A stretch of 64,000 nt of DNA from Sphingopyxis sp. L1A2A (lineage in GTDB: Bacteria > Pseudomonadota > Alphaproteobacteria > Sphingomonadales > Sphingomonadaceae): positions 124,001 through 188,000 of the forward strand of contig NZ_SCOT01000002.1 in NCBI RefSeq assembly GCF_005502465.1, written 5' to 3'. This document shows positions 9,003-17,931 of the stretch, piece after piece. Position 1 is the first letter of the stretch. Every line of letters begins with the position of its first letter. The notes under the pieces were generated by a model. The model ran no database searches. It worked only from the letters and a program-made list of their open reading frames with translations, and had not been told where the DNA came from. The translations under genes and the position numbers were made by a program.

Positions 9003-11330
9003 ATGCAAAACCCTGAAACTTCCCGTGATTATCACCTGGTGCGATTGACGCGGGCGCGCTCGCTATGGATTATTTCGGCGTCGGTTTGCGGTCTGGCCTG
9101 GGCAACCAGCGCCGCCGCGCAGCCGGTCGAGCCGCCGCCGGTCGTGCCCACGGTCGAAGCCGCATCGACCGCGCCGATCGCACTGCCGTCGCCGCCGCCG
9201 CCCGACGGGGTGTTGCCAGAGGTCGCACCGATCATCGGCGACGAGGAGTTCGAAAAAGCGATCCCGCCGATCAGTGCCGAAGATGATACCGAACTCGATC
9301 GGCCCTTGGAATCGATCGCCGACTTTGAAAAGCGTCAGACGGCTGAAGCTCTAAAAACGGGTGACGCAACCACCGAGGCGCCAGCGCCGGCGGTGGACGG
9401 GGTGCCGGTCCCTGCGTTGGCCGATGGCGATGCGGCCGAGGTCATCGGCGATGCGCCCATCGCCGACCGCGAACTCGCTGCGCCCTTGCCGCCGCTTGAA
9501 AATTTTGACGTCGAGCCAGTCGAATTCGCCGAAGCCGAGACAGACCGAGAGAATGTCAGCGTCGGTTATACCGTTCAGGTCAATGGCCTCGTTCCCGCCG
9601 ACGACAGCACCGATGTGGATCTTGCCGACCTGTTCGGCGATCTGTCGGCGCTGTACGACGGCGATGGCAAGGCCGACAATGCTGCGATGGTACGCGCCCG
9701 CCTGACCGCCGATGGCGAGTTGATGCAGCGCATCCTGGCGTCCGAAGGCTATTATGACGCGGTGGTCGACACGCGCATCGATCGCGGCGAACGTGAGGAA
9801 GGCCAGGAAGGGCAACCGCGACCGCGCCGCCCGATCACCGCGGTCATCGATGTAAAGCCCGGCACGCGCTACACATTGGCCGATATCATCATCAACGCGG
9901 CGCCGACGGTGCCGCCGACGTTGATCGCCGATAATTTTCCGCTCAGTGTTGGTGAGCCGATCGTCGCGCAGCGCGTCCAGGGCGCCGAAGCTGCCATCGC
10001 GCTCAAATTGCCCGAGGAGGGCTATCCCTTCGCTCAGATCGGCCAGCGCGACATATTGCTCGACGGCGCGACCGGCGACGGGGTTTACACATTGCCCGTC
10101 GAAATCGGCAAAAGGTCGCGGTTCGGGGGCATCGAGACGACCGGCGATCTCGCCTTTGACGCCGAGCATGTCGGAGTGCTGGCGAGGTTCAAGCGCGGCG
10201 AGCTTTACGATAGCCGAAAGGTCGACGACCTGCGCCAGGCGCTGATCGCCACGGGATTATTCGCGACCGTCGCCGCCGAGCCCCAGCCAACCGGCGAAAG
10301 TGCAGGCGACGACACCGAATATGTGACGATGCTGGTGACCCAGCAAGCGGGGCCGCCGCGGACGCTGGCGGCAAGCGCGGGCTATGGCACCGGCGAGGGC
10401 ATCCGGCTGGAGGGCAGCTGGACGCACCGCAATCTGCTGCCCCCCGAAGGCGCGCTGATCTTTCGCGGGGTGTTGGGAACGCAGGAGCAGGGCATCGGCG
10501 CGACGCTGCGCCGGTCGAACGCGGGGCGGCGCGACCGCACCTTCGAGCTCGTCGCCGAAGCGACCCGGAGCGATACCAACGCGTTCAACGCGATCACCGG
10601 CCGCGTCGCCGCGCGCGTCAGTTTTGATTCGACCCCCATCTGGCAAAAGAAATTCACCTATGCCTTTGGGGCCGAATTGATCGCGACGAGCGAGGACGAT
10701 TATGATTTCGCCCGCGCCGAGCGAAACCGCGATTTTTATACGATTTTCGGACTGACCGGCCAAGTCGGCATGGATCGTACCGACAGCCTGCTCGACCCGA
10801 CCAAAGGGTTCCGCATCACGTCGCTGATTCAGCCCGAAGGGTCGCTAGCGGGGCGCTTCTCGCCCTATGCGCGCACCCGAGTCGATATCAGCGGCTATTA
10901 TCCGGTGACCGACAGCATCGTGCTTGCGGGCCGCATCCGCTTTGGATCGATCTTGGGCGCCGCGCGCGAACGCTTGGCGCCGTCGCGGCGCTTTTATGCC
11001 GGGGGCGGCGGTTCGGTGCGCGGCTTCGGCTATCAGGAACTGGGGCCGAAAGATCCCAACAACGATCCGATTGGCGGACGCAGCGTCAACGAGGCGGCGG
11101 TCGAGGGGCGCTATCGCTTCGGCAATTTCGGCGTCGTCGGCTTTGTCGATGCGGGGCAAGTCTATCGCGGGTCGGCGCCGACCTTCTCCGACCTGCGCTT
11201 TGGCGCCGGGATCGGGGCGCGTTATTATACGAACTTCGGCCCGATGCGGCTCGACGTCGCGACCCCGATCGGCCGCAAGCCCGGTGAGGCGCTGGTCAGC
11301 GTCTATGTATCGATCGGCCAAGCCTTCTGA
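9003..11330 (+). CDS. tamA: TamA-like outer membrane assembly protein (Omp85 family)
   Basis: A 775-residue outer membrane protein of the BamA/TamA family that works with TamB in moving or inserting proteins or lipids into the outer membrane. An N-terminal signal peptide ends near residue 39 (ATSAAAQ). Residues about 40-180 are a low-complexity Pro/Ala/Glu/Asp-rich extension not typical of TamA. POTRA domains follow (about 185-450; NVSVGYTVQVNGL begins the first) and then a 16-strand barrel with RFYAGGGGSVRGFGYQ and a C-terminal Phe (SIGQAF). The stop TGA overlaps the tamB start by one base, so the two are translated together. Confidence 0.93.
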   Translation: MQNPETSRDYHLVRLTRARSLWIISASVCGLAWATSAAAQPVEPPPVVPTVEAASTAPIALPSPPPPDGVLPEVAPIIGDEEFEKAIPPISAEDDTELDRPLESIADFEKRQTAEALKTGDATTEAPAPAVDGVPVPALADGDAAEVIGDAPIADRELAAPLPPLENFDVEPVEFAEAETDRENVSVGYTVQVNGLVPADDSTDVDLADLFGDLSALYDGDGKADNAAMVRARLTADGELMQRILASEGYYDAVVDTRIDRGEREEGQEGQPRPRRPITAVIDVKPGTRYTLADIIINAAPTVPPTLIADNFPLSVGEPIVAQRVQGAEAAIALKLPEEGYPFAQIGQRDILLDGATGDGVYTLPVEIGKRSRFGGIETTGDLAFDAEHVGVLARFKRGELYDSRKVDDLRQALIATGLFATVAAEPQPTGESAGDDTEYVTMLVTQQAGPPRTLAASAGYGTGEGIRLEGSWTHRNLLPPEGALIFRGVLGTQEQGIGATLRRSNAGRRDRTFELVAEATRSDTNAFNAITGRVAARVSFDSTPIWQKKFTYAFGAELIATSEDDYDFARAERNRDFYTIFGLTGQVGMDRTDSLLDPTKGFRITSLIQPEGSLAGRFSPYARTRVDISGYYPVTDSIVLAGRIRFGSILGAARERLAPSRRFYAGGGGSVRGFGYQELGPKDPNNDPIGGRSVNEAAVEGRYRFGNFGVVGFVDAGQVYRGSAPTFSDLRFGAGIGARYYTNFGPMRLDVATPIGRKPGEALVSVYVSIGQAF

Positions 11331-14300
11331 TGGCCGGTGCGGCGCCTGTGGCCGCCGAAGCGGCGCCGACCGCAGCGCGGCCGGGCTGGCCGATGACGAT
11401 CCTGCGCTGGCTTGGTCTGGCGCTGCTGGGGCTGATCCTGCTGTTCGCGCTGTTCCTCGTCGGGCTGAACAGCGATGCCGGACGCCGCTTCGTGGTCACC
11501 CAGATCGAAAAACATGAGTTCGAAAACGGGATGAAGATCGGCATCGGCCGGCTCGACGGATCCCTTTATGGCCAGATGGTGATCCGCAACTTCACGCTGT
11601 CCGATCCGAAGGGGGTGTTCCTGGCGTCGCCCGAGGTCAGGGTCGATTGGCGGCCGATCCGCTATTTCGCGAACCATGTTGACGTTCGCTCGGCGACCGC
11701 TGCGACGATGACGATGCGCAAGACGCCCGAATTCAGGATCGTGCCCGACACCGGCGAGCCGCTGCTGCCCGATCTTGATATCGACGTCGGCGCGGTGCGC
11801 GTCGATCGCCTGATTTTTGAACCGGCGGTCGCTGGTGAGCGACAGGAAGCGCGGCTGACGGGCAAGGTCGCAATCGCCGATCGCCGCGCCCAGATCACCG
11901 CCAATGCCGAGACGGTCGGGGCCAATGCAAAGGGCGATACGCTCGCGTTGCTGCTCGACGCCGTTCCCGAGGCAAACCGGCTGGCGATGACATTGGACGT
12001 TACGGCGCCGCAGGGCGGCGTGTTGGCGGCGATGGGCGGCTTTTCCGAACCGCTGACGGCCAAGCTGACGGGACGCGGCGACTGGAAGACATGGAACGGC
12101 ACCCTTGTCGCCAATCTCGGTGCGGCACCGCTGGCCCGGCTTGGGCTCAGTGGCCGCGATGGCACGTTCGCGGTCAAGGGCATGACGCAGGCGTCGCGGC
12201 TGTTTACCGGTCCGGTCGCCGCGCTGTTGGGTCCGCAAACCGCTATCGATCTCACGGCGCGGCTCGATGCGCGGAAAGCCGATCTCGATGGCCGCCTGTC
12301 GTCCGACGCTTTCCGCCTCGGGGTGAGCGGCGGGGTCGATCTGGGCACCAGCCGTTATGAGGCGCTGCAATTGGCGTTCGTGCTGCTCCGTCCGAGTGCG
12401 ATCGCGCCGTCGGTGCGCGCCAATGGGGTGCGCGCGACCGCGCGGCTCGACGGAGCGTTCGACCTGCCGACGGTTGCGTATCAGGCGAATGCGAAGGCGC
12501 TCGCGGTCAACGACATTATCATCGACACGTTGAGCCTGTCGGGCAAGGCGCGCGTCGACGCCGATCAGGTCATCATTCCGGTCGCGGGCCGCGCGGCGCG
12601 GATCCGCGGCCTCGACGCGGTCGCGGGCGGAACGCTGGCGCAGGTCCGGCTCGACGGCGATCTCGCTTACAGCAATGGGCGGATACTCAGCGACAATCTG
12701 CGCCTGCGGTCGCCGCGTGTCGATGCCAAGGCGATCGTCATCGCCGATTTGAAGCGCGGTTTTTACACCGGGGCGATCGACGGACGGATCAACGACTATC
12801 GCATCGAAAGCGTCGGCATTTTCGACATCGACACCGATGCCGATCTGGAAACCGCACCGGGCGGCGGCTTTGCCATTGCCGGGCGCGTTCGGGCGCGCTC
12901 GACGCAATTGTTCAACTCGGGCGTGCGCGATCTGCTCGGCGGCAATGCGGTGGCGACCAGCAATGTGCGTTATGGCACCGATGGCATCGTCCGTTTCGCG
13001 AACCTGCGGATGACCTCACCCTTGCTGCGGATCGTCAGCGGGCAGGGGAGCTATGCGCCGAACGGGCAGGTTCGGTTGACCGCGCGCGCCAATTCGACCG
13101 ACTATGGCCCGCTTGGCGTCCAGCTGGCCGGGACGATCAGCGACCCGCGCGCGACGCTGACCGCCGAACGACCCGGCCTTGGCATTGGTCTCGCCAATCT
13201 GGCGGCAGAGATCAACGCGGCGCCGAATGGCTATCGCCTCGCGGCGACCGGCGACACCGACTATGGGCCGCTGGCGGCTGATGTCGTGCTGTTGACCGCG
13301 GCTGGGCCGTTGACGATCGACGTCGAGCGCGGCGATCTGTCTGGAATCGGGTTCAACGGGCGATTGGTGCAAAGCAGCGCCGGGCCGTTCGTTGGCCAGC
13401 TCAACGCATCGGGGCAGGGGCTGGGCGGGCTCGTGCGATTGAGCGCGGCGGGCCGGTATCAGGCCGCGGCGATCAACGTGCGCGCCAATGATGTCGTGCT
13501 GCCTGGAGCGGCCAAACTTGCCGTCGGATCGGCGATCGTGGACGCCGACGTCACCCTCTATGACACCCCGCACGTCGTCGCCGACATCCAGATCGCCCAG
13601 ACGCGGATCCGCGAATATGACATTGCGGTCGGGCGGGTGAAGATTGACTATCGCGATGGGCGCGGCAAGGCGCAGGCGCTGGTCGAAGGGACCAGCGGGG
13701 TGCCGTTCCGCATCGCCGCCAATGCCGACCTGACCCCCGAATTGTGGCGCGCGTCGGTGCAGGGCCGCGCGACCGGGATCAATTTCCGCACCACGTCGCC
13801 GGCGCGGATCATTCCGGGCGCCGACGGCTATGAGTTGTTGCCGACGACGGTCAATCTGGGTCGCGGCAGCAGCGCGCGCGTCGCCGGGCGCTTCGGCGAC
13901 GGCATCATGGTCCAGAGCCGGCTCGAGCGCGTCAACATGGCGATCCTCAATGCGGTCTATCCCGACATGGGGTTGGGCGGCCGCGCGACGGGCAGCCTGG
14001 ATTTCGAGCAGGCCAATTCAGACAGCTTCCCGCGCGCCGACGCGCGCTTGTCGATCACCGGCTTTACCCGCACCACCGCAGCGTCGGTCAGCCAGCCGGT
14101 CGATGTCAATTTCGCCGGCAAGCTGCTGAGCGACGGCGGCGAAGCGCGCGCGGTGATGCGCAAGCGCGGCAGCGTGATCGGTCGCATCCAGGCGTCGCTG
14201 CGCCCGCTTGGTCCCGGCGCTGGCGACTGGACGACCCGGCTTCGCGCCGCGCCGCTGGGCGGCGGCATCCGTTACAACGGCCCCGCCGACACGCTCTATT

Positions 14301-15559
14301 CCTTCTTTGGGCCGGCCGATCAAAGCATCCAGGGTCCGATCGCGGTTGCTGCAGATTTCAGCTGTAGCGTCGCCGATCCCTGCCTGGCGGGCGTCGTGCG
14401 CGGCAAGGACATGGTCTATGAAAACCAGACCTATGGCACGCGGCTGACCAACATGGTCGTGAATGGTCGCTTCACCGGCAACCGGCTGGAGATCGATCAG
14501 CTCACCGCGACCGCGGGTGAGGGCAAGGTCGACGCGAAGGGCTATATCAGCCTGGCGCAGGCCGATGGTTATCCGATGAACATCGCGATGACGCTCGACA
14601 ATGCGCGGCTGGCGCGCAGCGAAAATATCGCGGCGCGCGCGACGGGCAATCTGGTGCTCGAAAAGGTGGCGGGACAGGCCGCTCTATTGTCGGGCAGTCT
14701 GCGTCTTCCCGAAACGCGGTACCGCATCGTCCGCGAAGGCGCGGCGCAGGTGCCGGTGCTCACGGGAATAAGGCGCAAACCCGCGGCGGGCCGCCAGCGG
14801 ATCAGCGGCGACGGGCTGGCGGCGGTCGGCGGCAGTTTGTTCGACCTCATCCGCCTCGACATTGCGCTCAAGGCGCCCGACGAAATCTATGTCACCGGCA
14901 TGGGGCTCGAATCGGAATGGAAGGCCGACATCGTCTTGCGCGGGACAACCGAAGCACCCCGCGTCACCGGCGAGATTGAACTGGTCCGCGGGACGCTGGG
15001 CTTTGCGGGGCGATCGTTCGAACTGCAGGAAGGCCGGGTCACCTTCCCGACCGGCGACGCGTTCGATCCCGCGATTCGCCTGCTTGCCAGCGACACGATT
15101 GAAACCGTAACGGTGAATGTCAGCGTGTCGGGCCGCGCCAGCAATCCGCAGATCGCTTTTTCCAGCGTCCCCGGCCTGCCGCAGGACGAGATCGTATCGC
15201 GCATCCTGTTCGGCGATTCGATCACGACCTTGTCGCCGCTGCAGGCGGTGCAGTTGGCCTCGTCGCTCAACACGCTGAGGAGCGGCGGCGCCGGATTGAG
15301 CCCGCTCGGCGCGCTCCAGTCGGCAACCGGGATCGACCGGCTGCGCGTCCTTGGCCCCGACGATACCGTCGGGCGCGGCACCGCGCTCGCCGCCGGACAA
15401 TATATCACCAAGGACATCTATCTGGAGGTCATCACCGACGCGCGCGGTTACACCGCGACCCAGCTTGAAATCAGCCTGACCCCGGCGTTGTCGTTGCTCA
15501 GCCAGGCGGGCGGGTCGGGGCAATCGAACCTCAGCATCCGGTACCGCAAGGATTATTGA
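11330..15559 (+). CDS. tamB: Translocation and assembly module protein TamB
   Basis: A 1409-residue inner-membrane-anchored protein spanning the periplasm, partner of TamA; AsmA/DUF490-type proteins are thought to form a hydrophobic groove that carries lipid or unfolded protein. One N-terminal membrane helix (about residues 22-45, LGLALLGLILLFALFLV) is followed by a very long beta-rich body and the C-terminal DUF490 domain (about 1050-1409), which ends in LSIRYRKDY. Length is in the normal TamB range. It begins at the TGATG overlap with tamA and its own TGA overlaps the ATG of the next lipoprotein gene, so this is a tight three-gene operon. Confidence 0.95.
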   Translation: MAGAAPVAAEAAPTAARPGWPMTILRWLGLALLGLILLFALFLVGLNSDAGRRFVVTQIEKHEFENGMKIGIGRLDGSLYGQMVIRNFTLSDPKGVFLASPEVRVDWRPIRYFANHVDVRSATAATMTMRKTPEFRIVPDTGEPLLPDLDIDVGAVRVDRLIFEPAVAGERQEARLTGKVAIADRRAQITANAETVGANAKGDTLALLLDAVPEANRLAMTLDVTAPQGGVLAAMGGFSEPLTAKLTGRGDWKTWNGTLVANLGAAPLARLGLSGRDGTFAVKGMTQASRLFTGPVAALLGPQTAIDLTARLDARKADLDGRLSSDAFRLGVSGGVDLGTSRYEALQLAFVLLRPSAIAPSVRANGVRATARLDGAFDLPTVAYQANAKALAVNDIIIDTLSLSGKARVDADQVIIPVAGRAARIRGLDAVAGGTLAQVRLDGDLAYSNGRILSDNLRLRSPRVDAKAIVIADLKRGFYTGAIDGRINDYRIESVGIFDIDTDADLETAPGGGFAIAGRVRARSTQLFNSGVRDLLGGNAVATSNVRYGTDGIVRFANLRMTSPLLRIVSGQGSYAPNGQVRLTARANSTDYGPLGVQLAGTISDPRATLTAERPGLGIGLANLAAEINAAPNGYRLAATGDTDYGPLAADVVLLTAAGPLTIDVERGDLSGIGFNGRLVQSSAGPFVGQLNASGQGLGGLVRLSAAGRYQAAAINVRANDVVLPGAAKLAVGSAIVDADVTLYDTPHVVADIQIAQTRIREYDIAVGRVKIDYRDGRGKAQALVEGTSGVPFRIAANADLTPELWRASVQGRATGINFRTTSPARIIPGADGYELLPTTVNLGRGSSARVAGRFGDGIMVQSRLERVNMAILNAVYPDMGLGGRATGSLDFEQANSDSFPRADARLSITGFTRTTAASVSQPVDVNFAGKLLSDGGEARAVMRKRGSVIGRIQASLRPLGPGAGDWTTRLRAAPLGGGIRYNGPADTLYSFFGPADQSIQGPIAVAADFSCSVADPCLAGVVRGKDMVYENQTYGTRLTNMVVNGRFTGNRLEIDQLTATAGEGKVDAKGYISLAQADGYPMNIAMTLDNARLARSENIAARATGNLVLEKVAGQAALLSGSLRLPETRYRIVREGAAQVPVLTGIRRKPAAGRQRISGDGLAAVGGSLFDLIRLDIALKAPDEIYVTGMGLESEWKADIVLRGTTEAPRVTGEIELVRGTLGFAGRSFELQEGRVTFPTGDAFDPAIRLLASDTIETVTVNVSVSGRASNPQIAFSSVPGLPQDEIVSRILFGDSITTLSPLQAVQLASSLNTLRSGGAGLSPLGALQSATGIDRLRVLGPDDTVGRGTALAAGQYITKDIYLEVITDARGYTATQLEISLTPALSLLSQAGGSGQSNLSIRYRKDY

Positions 15560-15843
15560 TGCGCGGCGCGATAGCCCTGCTGCCGTTGCTGCTGCTCGCC
15601 GGGTGCAAGGACGAGCCCGATTTCGAGGCGCGTTACGACAAGGCGGCCGAGGAAATCGAGGCGCGCGCCAAGGCGATGGATGCCGATATCGCTGAATCCC
15701 AAGCGGCCGCGCAAGCCGCCGGCGACCCCGCCAAGGCGCCGGAACAAATGGTCGAGCCGGGCGGAAAAATTCCGCGCGTGTCGCCCGAACCCTTGCCAGA
15801 AACCGTCAACCCGACTAACCCGCCCCCGTCATCTGGGGAGTAG
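15559..15843 (+). CDS. Small lipoprotein of the tamAB operon, unknown function
   Basis: A 94-residue predicted lipoprotein with signal sequence and lipobox LLLAGC; the lipidated Cys is near residue 17. The mature part is a short charged helix (FEARYDKAAEEIEARAKAMDADIAESQ), possibly coiled-coil, then a Pro-rich tail. The ATG overlaps the tamB stop (TGATG). Its own TAG stop lies inside the conserved GGGGAGUAG core of the downstream riboswitch, so ribosomes finishing this gene would cover the aptamer. I do not recognise a named family. Coupling to tamAB suggests an envelope role. Confidence 0.75.
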   Translation: MRGAIALLPLLLLAGCKDEPDFEARYDKAAEEIEARAKAMDADIAESQAAAQAAGDPAKAPEQMVEPGGKIPRVSPEPLPETVNPTNPPPSSGE

Positions 15844-15945
15844 CCAGCCGTCCGATTGGACGGGCCACCGTGTCAACATACTCGGCCGAGAGGTCGTGGT
15901 GCGGTGGAAGCGGGGAACCGCTTGGGCGAGACCAATGGCATCGCA
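15826..15945 (+). promoter_or_regulatory. yybP-ykoY manganese riboswitch aptamer
   Basis: Conserved parts of the yybP-ykoY class are in the right order: GGGGAGTAGC (15835-15844), GTCAACATACTCGG (15872-15885) and GCGAGACC (15926-15933). Two variable hairpins lie between them, the first with arms CCGTCC and GGACGG. Flanking bases (TCAT.. and ..ATGG) can close the basal stem. This class binds Mn2+ at the junction of the two L3/L1 loops and commonly controls Mn2+ exporters and GDT1/TMEM165-type transporters, exactly the gene that follows. It overlaps the last codons and the TAG stop of the lipoprotein gene. Confidence 0.93.
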
Positions 15946-15953
15946 TCCTTCGT

Positions 15954-16017
15954 CCGGGCCGGGCGGGGGTGTCGATGTCCGTTGGAATCGCAACGCCGCC
16001 CGGCCCCGGAGTTTTTT
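15954..16017 (+). terminator. Riboswitch expression platform: terminator-like stem with T-run before the transporter start
   Basis: A GC-rich arm (CCGGGCCGGGCGG, 15954-15966) pairs almost perfectly with CCGCCCGGCCCCGG (15996-16009), followed by six T at 16012-16017. The transporter ATG is at 16019, and GGAG (16008-16011), the only Shine-Dalgarno-like sequence, is at the end of the 3' arm. The stem could therefore stop transcription, hide the ribosome binding site, or both, with Mn2+ binding to the aptamer expected to prevent its formation. Confidence 0.75.
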
Positions 16018-16018
16018 C

Positions 16019-16591
16019 ATGGAAGCCATGCTCACCTCGACCGCGGTCGTCGCGCTCGCCGAAATCGGCGACAAGACGCAATTGCTGGCAATATTGCTCG
16101 CGACGCGGTTCAACCGCCCAATGCCGATTATCCTGGGCATCCTGGTGGCGACGCTGGCCAACCACGCGCTCGCGGCGCTGCTCGGCGCGCAGGTAGCGGC
16201 GTTTCTCGACAGCCCGATTTTCCGCTACGCCGTGGGCCTTTCGTTCATCGCGATGGCGGCGTGGACATTGATCCCCGACAAGCTCGAGGACGATGCGGCG
16301 CCGCGGCCGCGCTTCGGGGCCTTCCTGACGACGCTTGTCGCCTTTTTCCTCGTCGAAATGGGCGACAAGACCCAGATCGCGACGATCGCGCTGGGCGCGC
16401 AATATCATGATGTCATCGCGGTGACCGCGGGAACCACGCTGGGGATGATGATCGCCAATGTGCCTGCGATTTTCCTGGGACATGAATTGCTGAAGCGTGT
16501 CGATCTGGCGAAGGTGCGGATGATCGCGGCGGCGATGTTTCTGCTGATCGGATTGTGGGTGTTGGCGCAGACCGCGGGGTGGTTCGGCTAG
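16019..16591 (+). CDS. GDT1/TMEM165 (UPF0016) family transporter, likely Mn2+ export
   Basis: A 190-residue inner membrane protein with two copies of the family signature E-x-G-D-K-T: LAEIGDKTQLLAILLA near residue 15 and LVEMGDKTQIATIALG near residue 115. Six membrane helices in two inverted halves are visible. Members export Mn2+ (or Ca2+) by cation antiport; the acidic residue in each motif binds the ion. I choose the ATG at 16019, immediately after the riboswitch platform; longer in-frame starts would run through the riboswitch and lack homology. Control by the upstream aptamer fits manganese detoxification. Confidence 0.93.
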   Translation: MEAMLTSTAVVALAEIGDKTQLLAILLATRFNRPMPIILGILVATLANHALAALLGAQVAAFLDSPIFRYAVGLSFIAMAAWTLIPDKLEDDAAPRPRFGAFLTTLVAFFLVEMGDKTQIATIALGAQYHDVIAVTAGTTLGMMIANVPAIFLGHELLKRVDLAKVRMIAAAMFLLIGLWVLAQTAGWFG

Positions 16592-16735
16592 GGCCAATCG
16601 ACATTCAGTTCTGGCGGGCTGCAAATGGCGGATTTCCGTGCTTCCGGTGCTCACGTGCATTGAGCACGCTGCGCTCCGGGTCACGAAAAACCACCATTTT
16701 CGCTCCGCCATCTCCTGAATGTCGATCGGCCCTAG
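16588..16735. mobile_element. 148-bp MITE-like palindromic element between convergent genes
   Basis: Terminal inverted repeats of 21 bp (16588-16608 and 16715-16735) match at 20 of 21 positions; both start CTAGGGCC and end ATTCAG when read inward. The inside is a further imperfect palindrome centred on TGCTCAC/GTGCATTGAGCA. The outer CTAG at the left contains the TAG stop of the GDT1 gene and the CTAG at the right contains the TAG stop of galE on the other strand. There is no coding capacity. It may be a non-autonomous transposon remnant that now serves as a two-way transcript end. Confidence 0.65.
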
Positions 16736-17748
16736 CCCGAATTGCGCATCGCCAGTGTGCGCTCAAAGCTCCAGCTCGACGCGCACATCGCGTCGAGGTC
16801 GCGCTGCGCGGTCCAGCCCAGCTCGCGCGCGGCGCGTTCGGGGCTGGCGAAACAGCTGGCAACGTCGCCGTCGCGGCGCGGCGCGATGCGATAGGGGATG
16901 CGGACATCGTTCACCCGCTCGAACGCCTCGACCATATCAAGCACCGAATAGCCCTGGCCGGTACCGAGGTTCCATGTCGACAGCGCCGGTTCGATCCTGG
17001 CGATTGCGTCCAGTGCGGCGACATGGCCGTCGGCAAGATCAAGGACATGGATATAGTCGCGCACCCCGGTGCCGTCGGGGGTGTCATAATCGTTCCCGAA
17101 CACCGACAATTCGCTGAGCCGTCCCGCCGCGACGCGGCTGATAAACGGCATCAGATTGTTGGGGATACCGTTCGGATTCTCGCCGATCAGGCCGCTGTCA
17201 TGCGCGCCGACCGGGTTGAAATAGCGCAGCGTCGCGATGCGCCAGGCGGGATCGGCGGCGGCGATGTCGGACAGCATTTCCTCGACCATCAGCTTGGTAC
17301 GGCCATAGGGATTGGTCGCCGAGGTCGGGTGATTTTCGTCGAGCGGCAGATAGCGCGGCTCGCCATACACCGTCGCGCTGGAGGAAAAAACGAGCGTCTT
17401 GACGTCGCAATCGGCCATCGCCTGCACCAGCGACAGCGTGCCGCGGACATTATTGTCATAATATCTGATCGGCTCGGCGACCGATTCGCCGACCGCCTTC
17501 AGCCCCGCGAAATGAATCACCGCCTCGATGTCATGCTCGGCGATCGCCTGACGCACCGCGTCACCGTCGCGAATGTCGCCGACGACCAGCGGGATGGCGA
17601 CACCGGTGATGGCCTCCAGCCGATCGATCACGTCGGCATTGCTATTGGCCAGATTGTCGAAACACACGGCCGCGTGGCCCGCCGACACGAGCGCCGCCGC
17701 GACATGGCTGCCGATATAGCCGGCACCGCCGGTCAATAGGATTTTCAT
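16732..17748 (-). CDS. galE: UDP-glucose 4-epimerase
   Basis: A 338-residue NAD-dependent SDR-type epimerase interconverting UDP-glucose and UDP-galactose for glycan synthesis. It has the N-terminal GGAGYIGSH (residues 7-15), FAGLKAVGESV, the Ser in VFSSSATVYGEP and the catalytic YGRTK, all standard for GalE. An in-frame ATG exists at 17766, but the one at 17748 begins the conserved MKILLTGG and has GGAGG about 11 bases upstream. The last codon is part of the palindromic element's CTAG end. It is divergent from the spermidine-synthase-like gene, with about 180 bases between them. Confidence 0.95.
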   Translation of the reverse strand: MKILLTGGAGYIGSHVAAALVSAGHAAVCFDNLANSNADVIDRLEAITGVAIPLVVGDIRDGDAVRQAIAEHDIEAVIHFAGLKAVGESVAEPIRYYDNNVRGTLSLVQAMADCDVKTLVFSSSATVYGEPRYLPLDENHPTSATNPYGRTKLMVEEMLSDIAAADPAWRIATLRYFNPVGAHDSGLIGENPNGIPNNLMPFISRVAAGRLSELSVFGNDYDTPDGTGVRDYIHVLDLADGHVAALDAIARIEPALSTWNLGTGQGYSVLDMVEAFERVNDVRIPYRIAPRRDGDVASCFASPERAARELGWTAQRDLDAMCASSWSFERTLAMRNSG

Positions 17749-17931
17749 CGGATATTCTGCCTCCATGCCGAACTTGGCGTCGTTCGCGGCCCGCCTTATT
17801 CTATCCGCGACCTCCTACCAAGATATTGCCCGCAAAGCATCGGCCGCGCGCCGCCTGTTTGGCAAAGGCCCGTGAACCGCTAAGGCGGATTCGAATGTGA
17901 CAAGGAAACGGATCATGACGGGCGGCAGGCC

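Noticed and set aside
11303..12907. A 534-codon minus-strand open frame inside tamB
   Set aside because: Low-complexity Arg/Asp/Ala product, antisense to tamB, which has continuous family-like structure.
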